64,000 nucleotides of DNA, from positions 1-64,000 of the forward strand of contig NZ_BOOU01000062.1 in the NCBI RefSeq assembly GCF_016863395.1, read 5' to 3'. This document shows, piece after piece, positions 54,870 to 63,248 of the stretch. Each line of letters begins with the position of its first letter. Position 1 is the first letter of the stretch. The notes below the pieces were generated by a model, which was not told the origin of the DNA, searched no databases, and worked only from the letters and a program-made list of their open reading frames with translations. This stretch comes from Sphaerisporangium rufum. Its GTDB lineage: Bacteria; Actinomycetota; Actinomycetes; Streptosporangiales; Streptosporangiaceae. A program made the position numbers and the translations under genes.

Positions 54870-55048
54870 CCGGGGCCCGGTGACGGGCGGCGCACGTCCC
54901 GGGCCTTCGCGGTGATGGAGCACCGGCACGTCGGGGAGTCCGCGGGTCTTGTCCAGCCGACGGCTCGGTACTGCTTTCCGCCGTCCGGCCCGCCTCCGAT
55001 ACGACGTAGTTCGTCGCGTGGCCGCGGGAAATCGTCCACCATGGAAGC

Positions 55049-55255
55049 ATGGCGCTCTTACCGTCTCCCGGTCCTGGCCGCGGACCCGCCTTCGCGGGCC
55101 TCTGGCAGGCATATGCCGTCACGGCGGTGACCTTCTTCGGCCTGACGATCGTCGCCGCGGCACTCGACCTCCGTGGCGCGGCCACGATCTGCATGCTGCT
55201 GTGCGGCGCCTTCACCGTGCGCTTCGCCCTGCACTACGCGAACCGCCGGAGATAG
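55049..55255 (+). CDS. Small two-helix membrane protein
   Basis: The 68-aa protein has two hydrophobic segments (about 18-40 and 44-60) and a basic C-terminus (YANRRR). GGAAG lies 4 nt before the ATG. Coding is plausible from the hydrophobic pattern and GC bias, but no family is recognised. Confidence 0.45.
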   Translation: MALLPSPGPGRGPAFAGLWQAYAVTAVTFFGLTIVAAALDLRGAATICMLLCGAFTVRFALHYANRRR

Positions 55256-55346
55256 CCCGATCGGCCTGGCGGCCGCGGCGGTCCGGCGTCTCGATCTCGG
55301 CCTGGCTGAGGCGATCCCGTTCACGGTGCCGGCCCGCGGCGGGGGG

Positions 55347-56348
55347 TCAGGGGAGGAAGTCGGGGACCGGGACGCCGAGGCCGGCCTTGGCGGCGTCGTC
55401 CTGGACCAGGCGGGCGAGGGCGAGGTCCAGGACGCCGAGGCCGAACGGGGAGAAGACGGTCACCCGATCGGGGTCGCGGCGCACATCGTTCTCCGGGGCC
55501 CGGAGCAGGTTCCCGATCTCGTCGTGGATGAACCCGCGGTGCCCGGCGAGCTGCTCGGCCAGGTGGACCGAGGTGCGTTCCCGGCAGACGTGGTCGGTGT
55601 CGTCCACGACGTTGCGGGCGGCCAGGATCGCCTCGGGGGTGAGGTCGCGCAGCGAGACGTGCAGGAGCAGGGTGCCGGGCCGGCAGCCCCGGGTGTCCAG
55701 GTGCGGACGGACCGCGGTGGTGGCGAGCGACACCAGCCGGTGCGCGGCCAGCGCCTCGGCGGCGTCGCGGGCGTGGCGCACCGTCAGGTCCGGCCAGGCG
55801 CGGGTACAGCGGCCGGCGAAGTCGGCGGCGCGGGTGTCGTCGCGGTCGAACAGGGTCACCTCGGCGACCTGGGGGCAGGTCAGCCGCAGGAAGCGCAGCA
55901 CCTCGAACTGGATCAGGCCGCAGCCGATGAGCGAGACGGCCCGGTCCGGCGTGGCCGGGTTCGCCAGCAGGCCCGCGGCGAGGGCGGCGCTCGCGCCGGT
56001 CCGCCGGGCCGAGATGACCGAGCCTTCGATCACCGCCTCGGGGCGTCCGGTCTCCGCGGAGTTGGTCATCACCACGGCGCTGGCCCGCGGTAACGCCCGT
56101 TCGTGGTTGGCGGGAAACGACGCCACCCACTTGATGCCGGCCGTCGCCGTCGCCGCGTCCAGGTAGGCGGGCAGTCCGATGATCCGCTCGCGTTCCTTGC
56201 CGGGGAAGCGCAGGAACACCGAGTGGGGGAGCGACGTGCGCCCGCCGGCATGCAGGAGATAGGCCTCCCGGACGGCGTCCAGAACGCGGGCCTCCTGGCC
56301 GTCGAGCACCTGGCGGACGTCGTCGTGCGTCAGGACCAGCATGGTCAT
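55347..56348 (-). CDS. SbnB-type dehydrogenase for L-2,3-diaminopropionate
   Basis: The 333-aa member of the ornithine cyclodeaminase/mu-crystallin superfamily has the SbnB-like N-terminal pattern LPHSVFLRFPGKERERIIGLPAYL and a central Rossmann site SLIGCGLIQFEVLRFL. In staphyloferrin B and related pathways SbnB oxidatively splits N-(1-amino-1-carboxyl-2-ethyl)-glutamate, made by SbnA, to L-Dap and 2-oxoglutarate with NAD. An SbnA-type gene lies 5 kb away in the same locus. The ATG overlaps the HxlR stop (ATGA), with AAGGA just upstream. Confidence 0.85.
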   Translation of the reverse strand: MTMLVLTHDDVRQVLDGQEARVLDAVREAYLLHAGGRTSLPHSVFLRFPGKERERIIGLPAYLDAATATAGIKWVASFPANHERALPRASAVVMTNSAETGRPEAVIEGSVISARRTGASAALAAGLLANPATPDRAVSLIGCGLIQFEVLRFLRLTCPQVAEVTLFDRDDTRAADFAGRCTRAWPDLTVRHARDAAEALAAHRLVSLATTAVRPHLDTRGCRPGTLLLHVSLRDLTPEAILAARNVVDDTDHVCRERTSVHLAEQLAGHRGFIHDEIGNLLRAPENDVRRDPDRVTVFSPFGLGVLDLALARLVQDDAAKAGLGVPVPDFLP

Positions 56349-56950
56349 TCCTTCCGGTCGGGTTCCGCCGGCGACCGGTGGGCCGTCGCGCGGCCGGCGG
56401 TGGCGGCCCGCGATCGCAGGCACTGGACGATGGCGCGTAGCGGCCCGAGCACCTCCCGGCCCTTGAGGGTCAGCCGGTACTGCACCCGCGGCGGCGCCCG
56501 GTCACCCTCGACCTCCCGGGCGACCAGGCCGGCGTCGTGCAGGCGGTGCAACGCCCTGGCCAGTTGCTTGGAGTCCAGCCCGATGGCGCGGGCCAGGTCG
56601 GCGTGCCGGCGCGAGCCGCACTGCAGCTCGCAGATCACCGCGGGTACCCACTTGCCGGCCAGGACCTCCAGAGCCTCCTCCATGGCGCCGGCGTCCACCG
56701 CCGCGGCGGCGGCCGGGCGGTCGTCGTCCCGGCCCGCGGGCCGGGTGCCGCGGCCCGCCTCCCGGCCCTCCCGGTCCGCGGTCCGGCGGATCGGCGGCGG
56801 TACGGCGGCGGGGGGACGTTGACCCGGCCCGGCGGTTCCGCCGGGTACCTGGGCGGCGCGGGCCCGGCCGTCCGGCCGGTCGCGCGGCGAGGCATTGCGG
56901 CGATGACCGCGGGCGGTGACCAACTCAGTGATCGCATTCTCGTCGCGCAC
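56345..56950 (-). CDS. HxlR-family regulator of the L-Dap locus
   Basis: The C-terminal 112 residues are an HxlR winged helix (LEVLAGKWVPAVICEL; RHADLARAIGLDSKQLARALHRLHDAGLV). The GTG at 56950 has GGGAGG 5 nt upstream, giving 201 aa with a polar, Arg/Pro-rich N-terminal extension of about 90 residues. The alternative ATG at 56683 gives just the domain. The usual N-terminal Cys is absent, so redox sensing is unlikely. It is translationally coupled to sbnB and transcribed away from the other pathway genes, so it probably controls the divergent promoter. Confidence 0.75.
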   Translation of the reverse strand: MRDENAITELVTARGHRRNASPRDRPDGRARAAQVPGGTAGPGQRPPAAVPPPIRRTADREGREAGRGTRPAGRDDDRPAAAAAVDAGAMEEALEVLAGKWVPAVICELQCGSRRHADLARAIGLDSKQLARALHRLHDAGLVAREVEGDRAPPRVQYRLTLKGREVLGPLRAIVQCLRSRAATAGRATAHRSPAEPDRKE

Positions 56951-57283
56951 GGAGGCCTCCCTACCCCGGAAATGGTGCGGGGAACGATGAATTAGCTGAT
57001 ATTCGTGATGATTTCCTGGCGGCCGGAGAAGTGCCTGCTCGTCGGTGCTTTCCGTGAGCGGGACCGCATTTCCTGTATCTCCTACAAATTCAGTGGGTAG
57101 GGTGCTGACATCGATGTCATCACATGAATAAATTGTCATTACCGTGAAGGTTGCCGTGGGTCAGGCCGGCCGGTAACCGTAGATATAGGAGCCGGACCTA
57201 CCCGGCCGGCCGGGCCGCGAAGAGCCGGTCCGCAGCAGGAGCATCAGGGTCGCCGCGCGGCGATCCGGGAGGGAAGCCGGACG
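56951..57283. promoter_or_regulatory. Divergent promoter region of the L-Dap locus
   Basis: This 333-bp gap is clearly AT-richer than the surrounding DNA (about 56985-57145). It holds a perfect 14-bp palindrome and an extra TGTCA half-site (57134-57138). GGAGGGAAG lies before the M20 peptidase ATG. No gene. Confidence 0.6.
57106..57119. promoter_or_regulatory. Perfect palindrome TGACATCGATGTCA
   Basis: A 14-bp perfect dyad sits in the middle of the AT-rich divergent promoter, with a further TGTCA half-site 15 bp away. It is the best candidate operator for the HxlR-family regulator encoded on the left. Confidence 0.6.
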
Positions 57284-58681
57284 ATGTCCAAGATCACGAC
57301 AGGAGTGCGGGCCTTCCTCGACCGGCGCCGCGATGACCTGGTGGAGGAGCTGACCGAGTTCATGCGCATCCCCGCCGTCGCGGTCGAGGGCGGCCCGGAG
57401 ATCGGCCGGATGGCCGAGCGCGCGGCGGCCAAGTGCCGGGAGGCGGGCCTTGAGACCCGCATCGAGCAGACCGCCGGGCACCCGGTCGTCTACGCGACCG
57501 GCGGCCCGGACGACGCGCCGTTCACCCTCATGAATTACGGTCATTACGACGTCTTCCCGGTGACCGACCAGCCGGGCTGGGAAACCGATCCCTTCGAGCC
57601 GGTCATTCGCGGCGACCGAATTTACGGACGCGGTTCCGGCGACAATAAAGGACAGTTCCTCGCCCATCTGAACGCGCTGCAGTGGTGGCAGCGGGAGGCC
57701 GGTGGCCTTCCCATCAAGGTGAAGGTCATCCTGGAAGGCGAAGAAGAGAACGGCAGCCAGAACCTCCCCGAATTCATCCTGCGCAACAGGGACGAGCTCG
57801 CCGCCGACCTGTGCGTCTATTCCGACGGGCCGATGCTGCCCGGCGACCGGCCCGCCCTGCTGTTCGGCGCGCGCGGCGCGCTGGTCCTGGAGTTCCACTC
57901 CCGGGGGCCGGGCCGCCCGCTGCACTCGGGCAACTTCGGCGGGGTCGTCGCCAACCCGATCATCGAACTGTCCCGGCTGCTCGCCCTGATGGCCGCCCCC
58001 AACGGCGACCTGCTGGTACCGGGCGCCGACAAGGGCGTCCCGGAGGCGACCGCGGCCGAACGCGCCGCGCTCGAGGCGCTGCCGTTCGACCCCGCCGAGT
58101 TCCGCGAGCGCACCGGGACCGAGCCGCTGCCGGCCCGGTTCGGGGAGTCGTACTACGAGCGGCTGCTGTACAAGCCGAGCTTCAACGTCTCCGGTTTCGG
58201 CGGCGGCCACGTCGGCGCCGGCGCCAAGACGCTGATCCCGACCTCGGCCATGGCCAAGGCGGACCTGCGCCTGGTGGGCGACCAGGACCCCGACGAGGTG
58301 CTCACCGCGATCCGGCGGTTCGCCGACGAGCAGGGCCTGTCGTCGGTCGAGGTCCGCAAGATATTCAGCCAGCCGCCCTCGCGCACGCCGCTGGACCACC
58401 CCTACGCCGATGTGATCGAGCGCGCGGTGGCCGACGGCTTCGGCAGCCCCCCGCTGCGGGTGCCGAGCCTGGCCGGGACCACCCCGGACTACGTGTTCAC
58501 CAAGCTCCTCGGCATGCCGGCCGTCATGCTGCCCTTCGCCCCGACCGACGAGAACCACCACGGGCCCAACGAGTCCATGAAGATCTCCCTCTTCCTGCGG
58601 GGCGTCCACGCCTCCGCCCGGCTGATCGAACTGCTCGCCGAGCGCGCGCACGACGGCCCGCCGCCCGCCCCGTCCCGCTGA
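57284..58681 (+). CDS. M20-family metallopeptidase/deacylase
   Basis: The 465-aa zinc peptidase has metal-site motifs NYGHYDVFPV (His, catalytic Asp), GRGSGDNKGQ (bridging Asp) and LEGEEENGSQ (catalytic Glu pair), a lid domain (about 200-330) and C-terminal ligand His in DENHHGPNE. M20 enzymes cleave dipeptides or N-acyl amino acids. It is the first gene of the rightward operon. In an amino-acid antimetabolite pathway it could remove an N-acetyl or aminoacyl group from the product; this is inference. Confidence 0.88.
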   Translation: MSKITTGVRAFLDRRRDDLVEELTEFMRIPAVAVEGGPEIGRMAERAAAKCREAGLETRIEQTAGHPVVYATGGPDDAPFTLMNYGHYDVFPVTDQPGWETDPFEPVIRGDRIYGRGSGDNKGQFLAHLNALQWWQREAGGLPIKVKVILEGEEENGSQNLPEFILRNRDELAADLCVYSDGPMLPGDRPALLFGARGALVLEFHSRGPGRPLHSGNFGGVVANPIIELSRLLALMAAPNGDLLVPGADKGVPEATAAERAALEALPFDPAEFRERTGTEPLPARFGESYYERLLYKPSFNVSGFGGGHVGAGAKTLIPTSAMAKADLRLVGDQDPDEVLTAIRRFADEQGLSSVEVRKIFSQPPSRTPLDHPYADVIERAVADGFGSPPLRVPSLAGTTPDYVFTKLLGMPAVMLPFAPTDENHHGPNESMKISLFLRGVHASARLIELLAERAHDGPPPAPSR

Positions 58682-58792
58682 CCGCCCGCCCTGCCGCACC
58701 GCCCGGCGCGCCACCCGCCGCCGGGCGGCGGGCCGCCCACGCCCTGACCTTGCCCCTACCCGCGTACCGATCGTCAACCAGGAGGAGAAACG

Positions 58793-59815
58793 ATGACGAG
58801 GACCGACGTGGTCGACCTGACCCCCGAGCAGATGGAGAAGGCCTACCTGGAGTACCGGCGCGCCTGCTACGACATCGTCTACCGCAACTGCCTCGAACGC
58901 GGCGTCTTCGACATGCTGAAGACCCCCGCCACCGTCGAGGAGTTCGGCGGCCGGATGGGCGTGGTGCCCGGCAAGCTGCCCGTCGCCAAGCTGCTGCTGG
59001 ACGCGCTGGTCAAGTACGGTGCCGTCGAGCGCACCGGCGTGGACACCCCGCGGTACGCGGCCGTCCCCGGCGGCCCGGCCCCCGCTCCGTTCGACACCGA
59101 CCTGATCTTCCTGGCCACCGGCAAGAGTTCTGTCGAGGAGCTCATGCACAGCGAGAACTACGCCGGGCTGTTCAACGCGCTCACCACCGAGGACAACCCG
59201 GTGTCGGCGACGTTCGACGCCGACCACCTGCCGCTGTGGGAGGAGGTGCTGCAGGCGCCCTTCTACCGGTACTCCCGGGTGCAGGCGGTCCGGGAGATCG
59301 GATCCACCGGCCCGCACCTGCTCGATCTGGCCTGCGGCCCCGGGTTCGGCCTGCTGGAGCTGGCGGAGCAGGCGCCGGACGGCCCGGACACGACGGTGCT
59401 GGGCGTGGAGATCAGCCCGGACTTCGTGGTCTCGGCCGGGCAGCGCGCCACCGGCGACCCGCGGATCCGGGTGGTCCGCGGCGACCTGGAGAAGCCCCAG
59501 ACGTTCCTGCAGGAGGGGTACTTCGACGGCGCCATGATCGTCGGGGCGTACCACTTCCTGCGCGACCCCGCGCCGCTGTGGCGGACCGCCGCGCGGCTGC
59601 TGCGCCCGGGCGGCACGTTCTGCGTCGCCTACGTGCTCTCCCAGGTGGGCACCTACGACCAGGAGATCATGGACCTGCGGTTCGCGCTGCGCCGGCCGCG
59701 CTCCTACCAGCCCACCCGGCAGGACGTGCTGGACCAGGCGGCGGCCGCCGGGATGGAACTCGGCCGCGAGTTCGGCCTGGGGGCCTGGCGCTGGTACTCC
59801 TTCACCCGGAAGTAG
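58793..59815 (+). CDS. SAM-dependent O/N-methyltransferase
   Basis: The 340-aa protein has an N-terminal winged-helix dimerisation-like domain (about 1-100) and a class I SAM domain with LLDLACGPGFGLLEL (about 176-190), VLGVEISP and LLRPGGTF. The layout is that of natural-product methyltransferases. A strong AGGAGGAGAAA site precedes the ATG. It lies between the M20 peptidase and the sulfotransferase-like gene in the same direction, so a tailoring role is likely. Acceptor unknown. Confidence 0.85.
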   Translation: MTRTDVVDLTPEQMEKAYLEYRRACYDIVYRNCLERGVFDMLKTPATVEEFGGRMGVVPGKLPVAKLLLDALVKYGAVERTGVDTPRYAAVPGGPAPAPFDTDLIFLATGKSSVEELMHSENYAGLFNALTTEDNPVSATFDADHLPLWEEVLQAPFYRYSRVQAVREIGSTGPHLLDLACGPGFGLLELAEQAPDGPDTTVLGVEISPDFVVSAGQRATGDPRIRVVRGDLEKPQTFLQEGYFDGAMIVGAYHFLRDPAPLWRTAARLLRPGGTFCVAYVLSQVGTYDQEIMDLRFALRRPRSYQPTRQDVLDQAAAAGMELGREFGLGAWRWYSFTRK

Positions 59816-59825
59816 GAGGCCCACG

Positions 59826-60635
59826 GTGAAGTCCCCGGCCGCTCCGCTCCGGGCCGGCTCGCTGGCCGATCACCTGCGCCGGCGGTACTCGCCGGTGCTG
59901 GTGATCCTGTCGCCGCCGCGCTGCGGGTCGACCGTCGTCGCCCGGTCCTGCTGGCGGCACCCGCTCTTCCGCTGGTACGTCCACGAGCCGTGCGACCGCC
60001 TCTACCACCGCGGCGACGACGCCGGTTCGGTCCGCGCCGCGCTGTCGGAGGCGCTGGACGCGCCGGACCGGCCGGCGGGCGGCACGGGGCACGGTGTGGT
60101 GATCAAGGAGATGACGTTCCAGGCCCGGCCGCTGCTGGCCGAGCTGGCCGGCGCCGCGACGCTTCCGGTGGTGGTCACCGTGCGCGACCCGCGGCTGGCG
60201 ATCCGGTCCCGGATGCGGCAGCTGGAGAAGGCGGGAGAGGACCCCTGCTTCCCGCCCGTCGAGAGCGGCTGGGCCGATCTCGGGCACGCCCTGGCGCTCA
60301 TGCGCCGAGCGGGAGTGCCGTACGTCGTCACCGACGTCACCAGGCTGAGCGAGCGGCCGGCCGACCATCTGCCCGCGCTGTGCGCCAGGCTCGGCATCCC
60401 CTACACCCCGGCCATGCTGTCGTGGCCGCGGGTGCCGGAGATGTCCCTTGGCCGGCTGGACGGCGAGCAGCGCCACTGGTACGCCCGCGTCCTGTCCAGC
60501 ACCGGCTTCCAGCCGCCGGACGAGCAGGTCCCTCCGCTGGACGCCTTCCCCGCCGGGATGCGCGCCCACGTGGCCGGCTGCCTGGCGGCCTACGAGGAGA
60601 TCATGGCAGGTCCGCACACGCTGGAGGTGGCGTGA
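59826..60635 (+). CDS. Sulfotransferase-like P-loop protein
   Basis: The 269-aa protein has a PAPS-type 5' loop PPRCGSTVVARS (about 37-48) and a later VTVRDPRLAIRSRM segment that matches the 3'-phosphate-binding RDP...S of sulfotransferases. Overall similarity to characterised enzymes is low, so sulfate transfer is a family-level inference. The GTG start lies 10 bp after the methyltransferase stop. Its TGA overlaps the ATG of the acetyltransferase gene by one base. Confidence 0.75.
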   Translation: MKSPAAPLRAGSLADHLRRRYSPVLVILSPPRCGSTVVARSCWRHPLFRWYVHEPCDRLYHRGDDAGSVRAALSEALDAPDRPAGGTGHGVVIKEMTFQARPLLAELAGAATLPVVVTVRDPRLAIRSRMRQLEKAGEDPCFPPVESGWADLGHALALMRRAGVPYVVTDVTRLSERPADHLPALCARLGIPYTPAMLSWPRVPEMSLGRLDGEQRHWYARVLSSTGFQPPDEQVPPLDAFPAGMRAHVAGCLAAYEEIMAGPHTLEVA

Positions 60636-61141
60636 TGAGCCGTTTCACCGGGACGATCCGCCCGGCCGCCGAGCACGACATTCCCGCGATCACCGACATC
60701 TACAACCAGGCGGTGCACGATCACGTCGCCACCTGTGACCTCAGCGACGTCCCGCCCGAGGAGCGCGCGGCCTGGCTGCGCGGCCACCGGCACCCGTACG
60801 GGGTCTGGGTCGCCGAGGACGGCGGGGTGGTCCAGGGCTGGGTGGCCCTGTCGCCCTACGACACCAAGCCCTGCTTCCGGGAGGCCGCGACGTTCTCCAC
60901 CTACGTCCGGCGCGAGGCGCGCGGGTGCGGCGTGGGCGGCGGGCTGCGCGCCTTCATGATCGACACGGCCCGGGAGCGCGACTTCCACGCGCTGGTCAAC
61001 CGGGTCTGGGCGAACAACGAGGCCAGTATCGCGCTGGCCAAGCGGTTCGGCTTCCGGCAGGTCGGTCACATGCCCGAGCTGGTGAAGATCGACGGGGACT
61101 ACGTCGACTGCCTGTTCTTCGAGCTGCTGCTCCGGCGCTGA
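60635..61141 (+). CDS. Phosphinothricin-type GNAT N-acetyltransferase
   Basis: The 168-aa GNAT starts with TIRPAAEHDIPAITDIYNQAV, as the PAT/Bar group does. It has a substrate-loop SPYDTKPCFREAATFSTYV and acetyl-CoA loop RREARGCGVGGGL, then NEASIALAKRFGF. PAT-type enzymes acetylate the amino group of glutamate-like antimetabolites and commonly give self-resistance. Position inside the L-Dap locus, overlapping the sulfotransferase-like gene, suggests it modifies or neutralises the product. Confidence 0.87.
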   Translation: MSRFTGTIRPAAEHDIPAITDIYNQAVHDHVATCDLSDVPPEERAAWLRGHRHPYGVWVAEDGGVVQGWVALSPYDTKPCFREAATFSTYVRREARGCGVGGGLRAFMIDTARERDFHALVNRVWANNEASIALAKRFGFRQVGHMPELVKIDGDYVDCLFFELLLRR

Positions 61142-61171
61142 CTCCCGACCACCAAGAGAGGAGGATCGATC

Positions 61172-62308
61172 GTGCCAGTCGTACTCGGCCCGGAAGCCAC
61201 GCCCGTACCGCTCCCTCCGGGACCCGCCACCCCGCTTCCCGCCTCCTGGGAGGCCCTGGCCCGCCGCATCGGGCACACCCCGATGGTCCCCGTGGAGGTG
61301 CGGATCGGGGCTCGCCGGCGGGTCCTCTGGCTCAAACTCGAAGGTTGCAACCCGTTCGGCTCGATCAAGGATCGCACCGCCTACGCGCTCATCCGGTCGC
61401 TGGAGCGCAGGCACGGCGACGGCGGCCCGCTGACGATCGTGGAGTCCACCTCGGGCAACCTCGGCGCGGCGCTGGCCGGGATGTGCCGGCTGCGCGGCCA
61501 CTCGCTGATCGCGGTGGTGGACCCGAAGAACTCCCCGGTCAACCTGGCCGCGATGCGGCGGTTCGGCGCCCGGATCGAGATGGTGCACCGGCCGGACGAG
61601 ACGGGCAGCTACCTCGGCGGCCGGCTGGCCCGGGTCCGGGAGATCTGCGCTCGCGAGAACGCCTGCTGGACCGACCAGTACGCCAACCCGGCCAACCCCG
61701 AGGTGCACTTCCGGCAGACCGGACCGGAGATCCTGCTGGACGCCGGGTACGACACCGACTGCGTCTTCGCGGCCGTCTCCACCGGCGGCACGCTCGCCGG
61801 GATCGCCCGCTACCTGCGCTCGCAGCGGCCCAAGCTGATCACCAAGGTGATCGGGGTGGACGCCGTGGGCTCGATCGCGCTCTGCGGCCGGCCCGCGACC
61901 CGCAAGCTCACCGGGTACGGGGCCAGCCGCCCGTCCGCCTTCGTGCAGGACGCCCAGGTGGACGGCACGGCGTGGGTGGACGACGCCGAAACGGTGGCGA
62001 TGTGCTGGAAGCTGGCCGCCGAGGCCGGGCTGTGCCTGGGCGGGTCGAGCGGCGCCGTGGTGGCCGCGAGCGTGCGCCGGCTGGCCCGCGACCCCGACAC
62101 CTCCAAGATCGTGTGCGTCTGTCCCGACGACGGGGTCAAGTACCGCGACACCATCTACGACGCCGGCTGGGTACGCGACCAGGGCATCGACGTCGAGGCG
62201 GTACTCGATCGCCACGACGCCGCGGGGCTGCGTTTCGGCGGGCTCGTCGCGGCCACCGGCCGGGACGTCCGCGCGCCGGACGCCCCCGTCCTGCCGCGCC
62301 GGTGCTGA
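61172..62308 (+). CDS. SbnA-type PLP synthase for L-2,3-diaminopropionate
   Basis: The 378-aa fold-type II PLP enzyme of the cysteine synthase superfamily has PLP Lys66 in NPFGSIKDR, a substrate loop in VESTSGNLGAAL, and phosphate-binding STGGTLAG. The SbnA/VioB-type extension with CPDDGVKYRDTIYD at the C-terminus distinguishes it from CysK. SbnA joins O-phospho-L-serine and L-glutamate to give the substrate of SbnB. An AGAGAGGAGG site precedes the GTG. It is the last gene before a strong terminator hairpin. Confidence 0.87.
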   Translation: MPVVLGPEATPVPLPPGPATPLPASWEALARRIGHTPMVPVEVRIGARRRVLWLKLEGCNPFGSIKDRTAYALIRSLERRHGDGGPLTIVESTSGNLGAALAGMCRLRGHSLIAVVDPKNSPVNLAAMRRFGARIEMVHRPDETGSYLGGRLARVREICARENACWTDQYANPANPEVHFRQTGPEILLDAGYDTDCVFAAVSTGGTLAGIARYLRSQRPKLITKVIGVDAVGSIALCGRPATRKLTGYGASRPSAFVQDAQVDGTAWVDDAETVAMCWKLAAEAGLCLGGSSGAVVAASVRRLARDPDTSKIVCVCPDDGVKYRDTIYDAGWVRDQGIDVEAVLDRHDAAGLRFGGLVAATGRDVRAPDAPVLPRRC

Positions 62309-62374
62309 CCGGCGCGCACCCGGCCACACCGGCCTCCACCGGCCCGCGCAGGCTCAGGCGGCGCGGTCCGCGCC

Positions 62375-62408
62375 GGTGGCACCGGAGCGCCCCGGCTCCG
62401 GTGCCACC
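62375..62408 (+). terminator. Terminator of the L-Dap operon
   Basis: A perfect 14-bp stem (62375-62388 with 62395-62408) has a 6-nt loop, 66 bp after the sbnA-like stop. It separates the operon from the LysE gene. Confidence 0.85.
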
Positions 62409-62463
62409 CGCACCGACCGCGACCGCGAGGTTACGATGCGGAAGCTGAGGCAAGACACTGAGT

Positions 62464-63159
62464 ATGCCGTCGAATTTTCCCGCCTACTTAGGACTGGCGC
62501 TCCTGGTGGTGATCGCCCCCGGTCCGGACTTCGCGGTGGTCATGAAGAACTGCCTGATGTACGGCCGAAGACCGGGCACGCTGACCAGCTTCGGTGTCGT
62601 GGCCAGCCTGCTCGTCCAGGGCGCCGCCGCCGCGCTCGGCGTCGCGGCGCTCGTCGTGCGCTCCGCCGTCGCCTTCAACGTGCTCAAGATCGTCGGCGCC
62701 CTCTACCTGGGCTACCTCGGCGTCCTGGCGTTGCGCGCCGCGTTCGCCAGGCGCGGGGCGGCCGGGGACGGGCCGGACGGCGCCGGCGCGCCGGCGGCCG
62801 GCACGCCCGACGGCCGCGGCGCGTCCGGCGACGGGAGCGATCCGGCCGTGACGCGGCGGCTGCGGGTGCGCGCCTTCCGTCAGGGCTTCCTGTCCAACAT
62901 CACCAATCCCAAGGTGCTGGCCTTCTACTTCTCGATGCTCCCGCAGTTCGTGAACGGCCGGGCCGCCGTGCTGCCGCAGGTCGCCCTGATGGCGGCCGTC
63001 CACGCGTTCTTCGCGCTGGTGTGGCTGCTCATCCTGGTCGCCGTCCTCGGCCGGCTGCGCGACGTGCTGCGCCGGCCGCGGATCCGCCGCGCGCTGGAGG
63101 GGCTCACCGGCGTCGCGCTGATCGGCCTCGGCGTCCGCCTCATCACCACCCCGCAGTGA
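62464..63159 (+). CDS. LysE/RhtB-family amino acid exporter
   Basis: The 231-aa protein has six membrane helices and the family signatures VIAPGPDFAVVMKN near the N-terminus and GFLSNITNPKVLAFYFSMLPQF in the middle. A polar Gly/Ala/Asp insertion (about 100-125) separates the two halves. LysE proteins export amino acids and related compounds. Its place right after the L-Dap operon, although behind a terminator, makes it a reasonable exporter of the pathway product. Confidence 0.9.
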   Translation: MPSNFPAYLGLALLVVIAPGPDFAVVMKNCLMYGRRPGTLTSFGVVASLLVQGAAAALGVAALVVRSAVAFNVLKIVGALYLGYLGVLALRAAFARRGAAGDGPDGAGAPAAGTPDGRGASGDGSDPAVTRRLRVRAFRQGFLSNITNPKVLAFYFSMLPQFVNGRAAVLPQVALMAAVHAFFALVWLLILVAVLGRLRDVLRRPRIRRALEGLTGVALIGLGVRLITTPQ

Positions 63160-63176
63160 TCCCGGCCACCCGGCGA

Positions 63177-63205
63177 GCCCCGTGCGGGGGCTTCTCGCAC
63201 GGGGC
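63177..63205. terminator. Bidirectional hairpin between lysE and the esterase gene
   Basis: GCCCCGTGCG (63177-63186) pairs with CGCACGGGGC (63196-63205), 10 bp with a 9-nt loop, between two convergent genes. Confidence 0.78.
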
Positions 63206-63248
63206 CCAGGCGGGCGGCCGGCGCCGGGGTCCTGGCGCCGTCAGGCGG

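Noticed and set aside
55347-62308. Staphyloferrin B-like siderophore cluster
   Set aside because: SbnA and SbnB types are present, but no IucA/IucC-type siderophore synthetases, citrate synthase or Fe-uptake genes are found.
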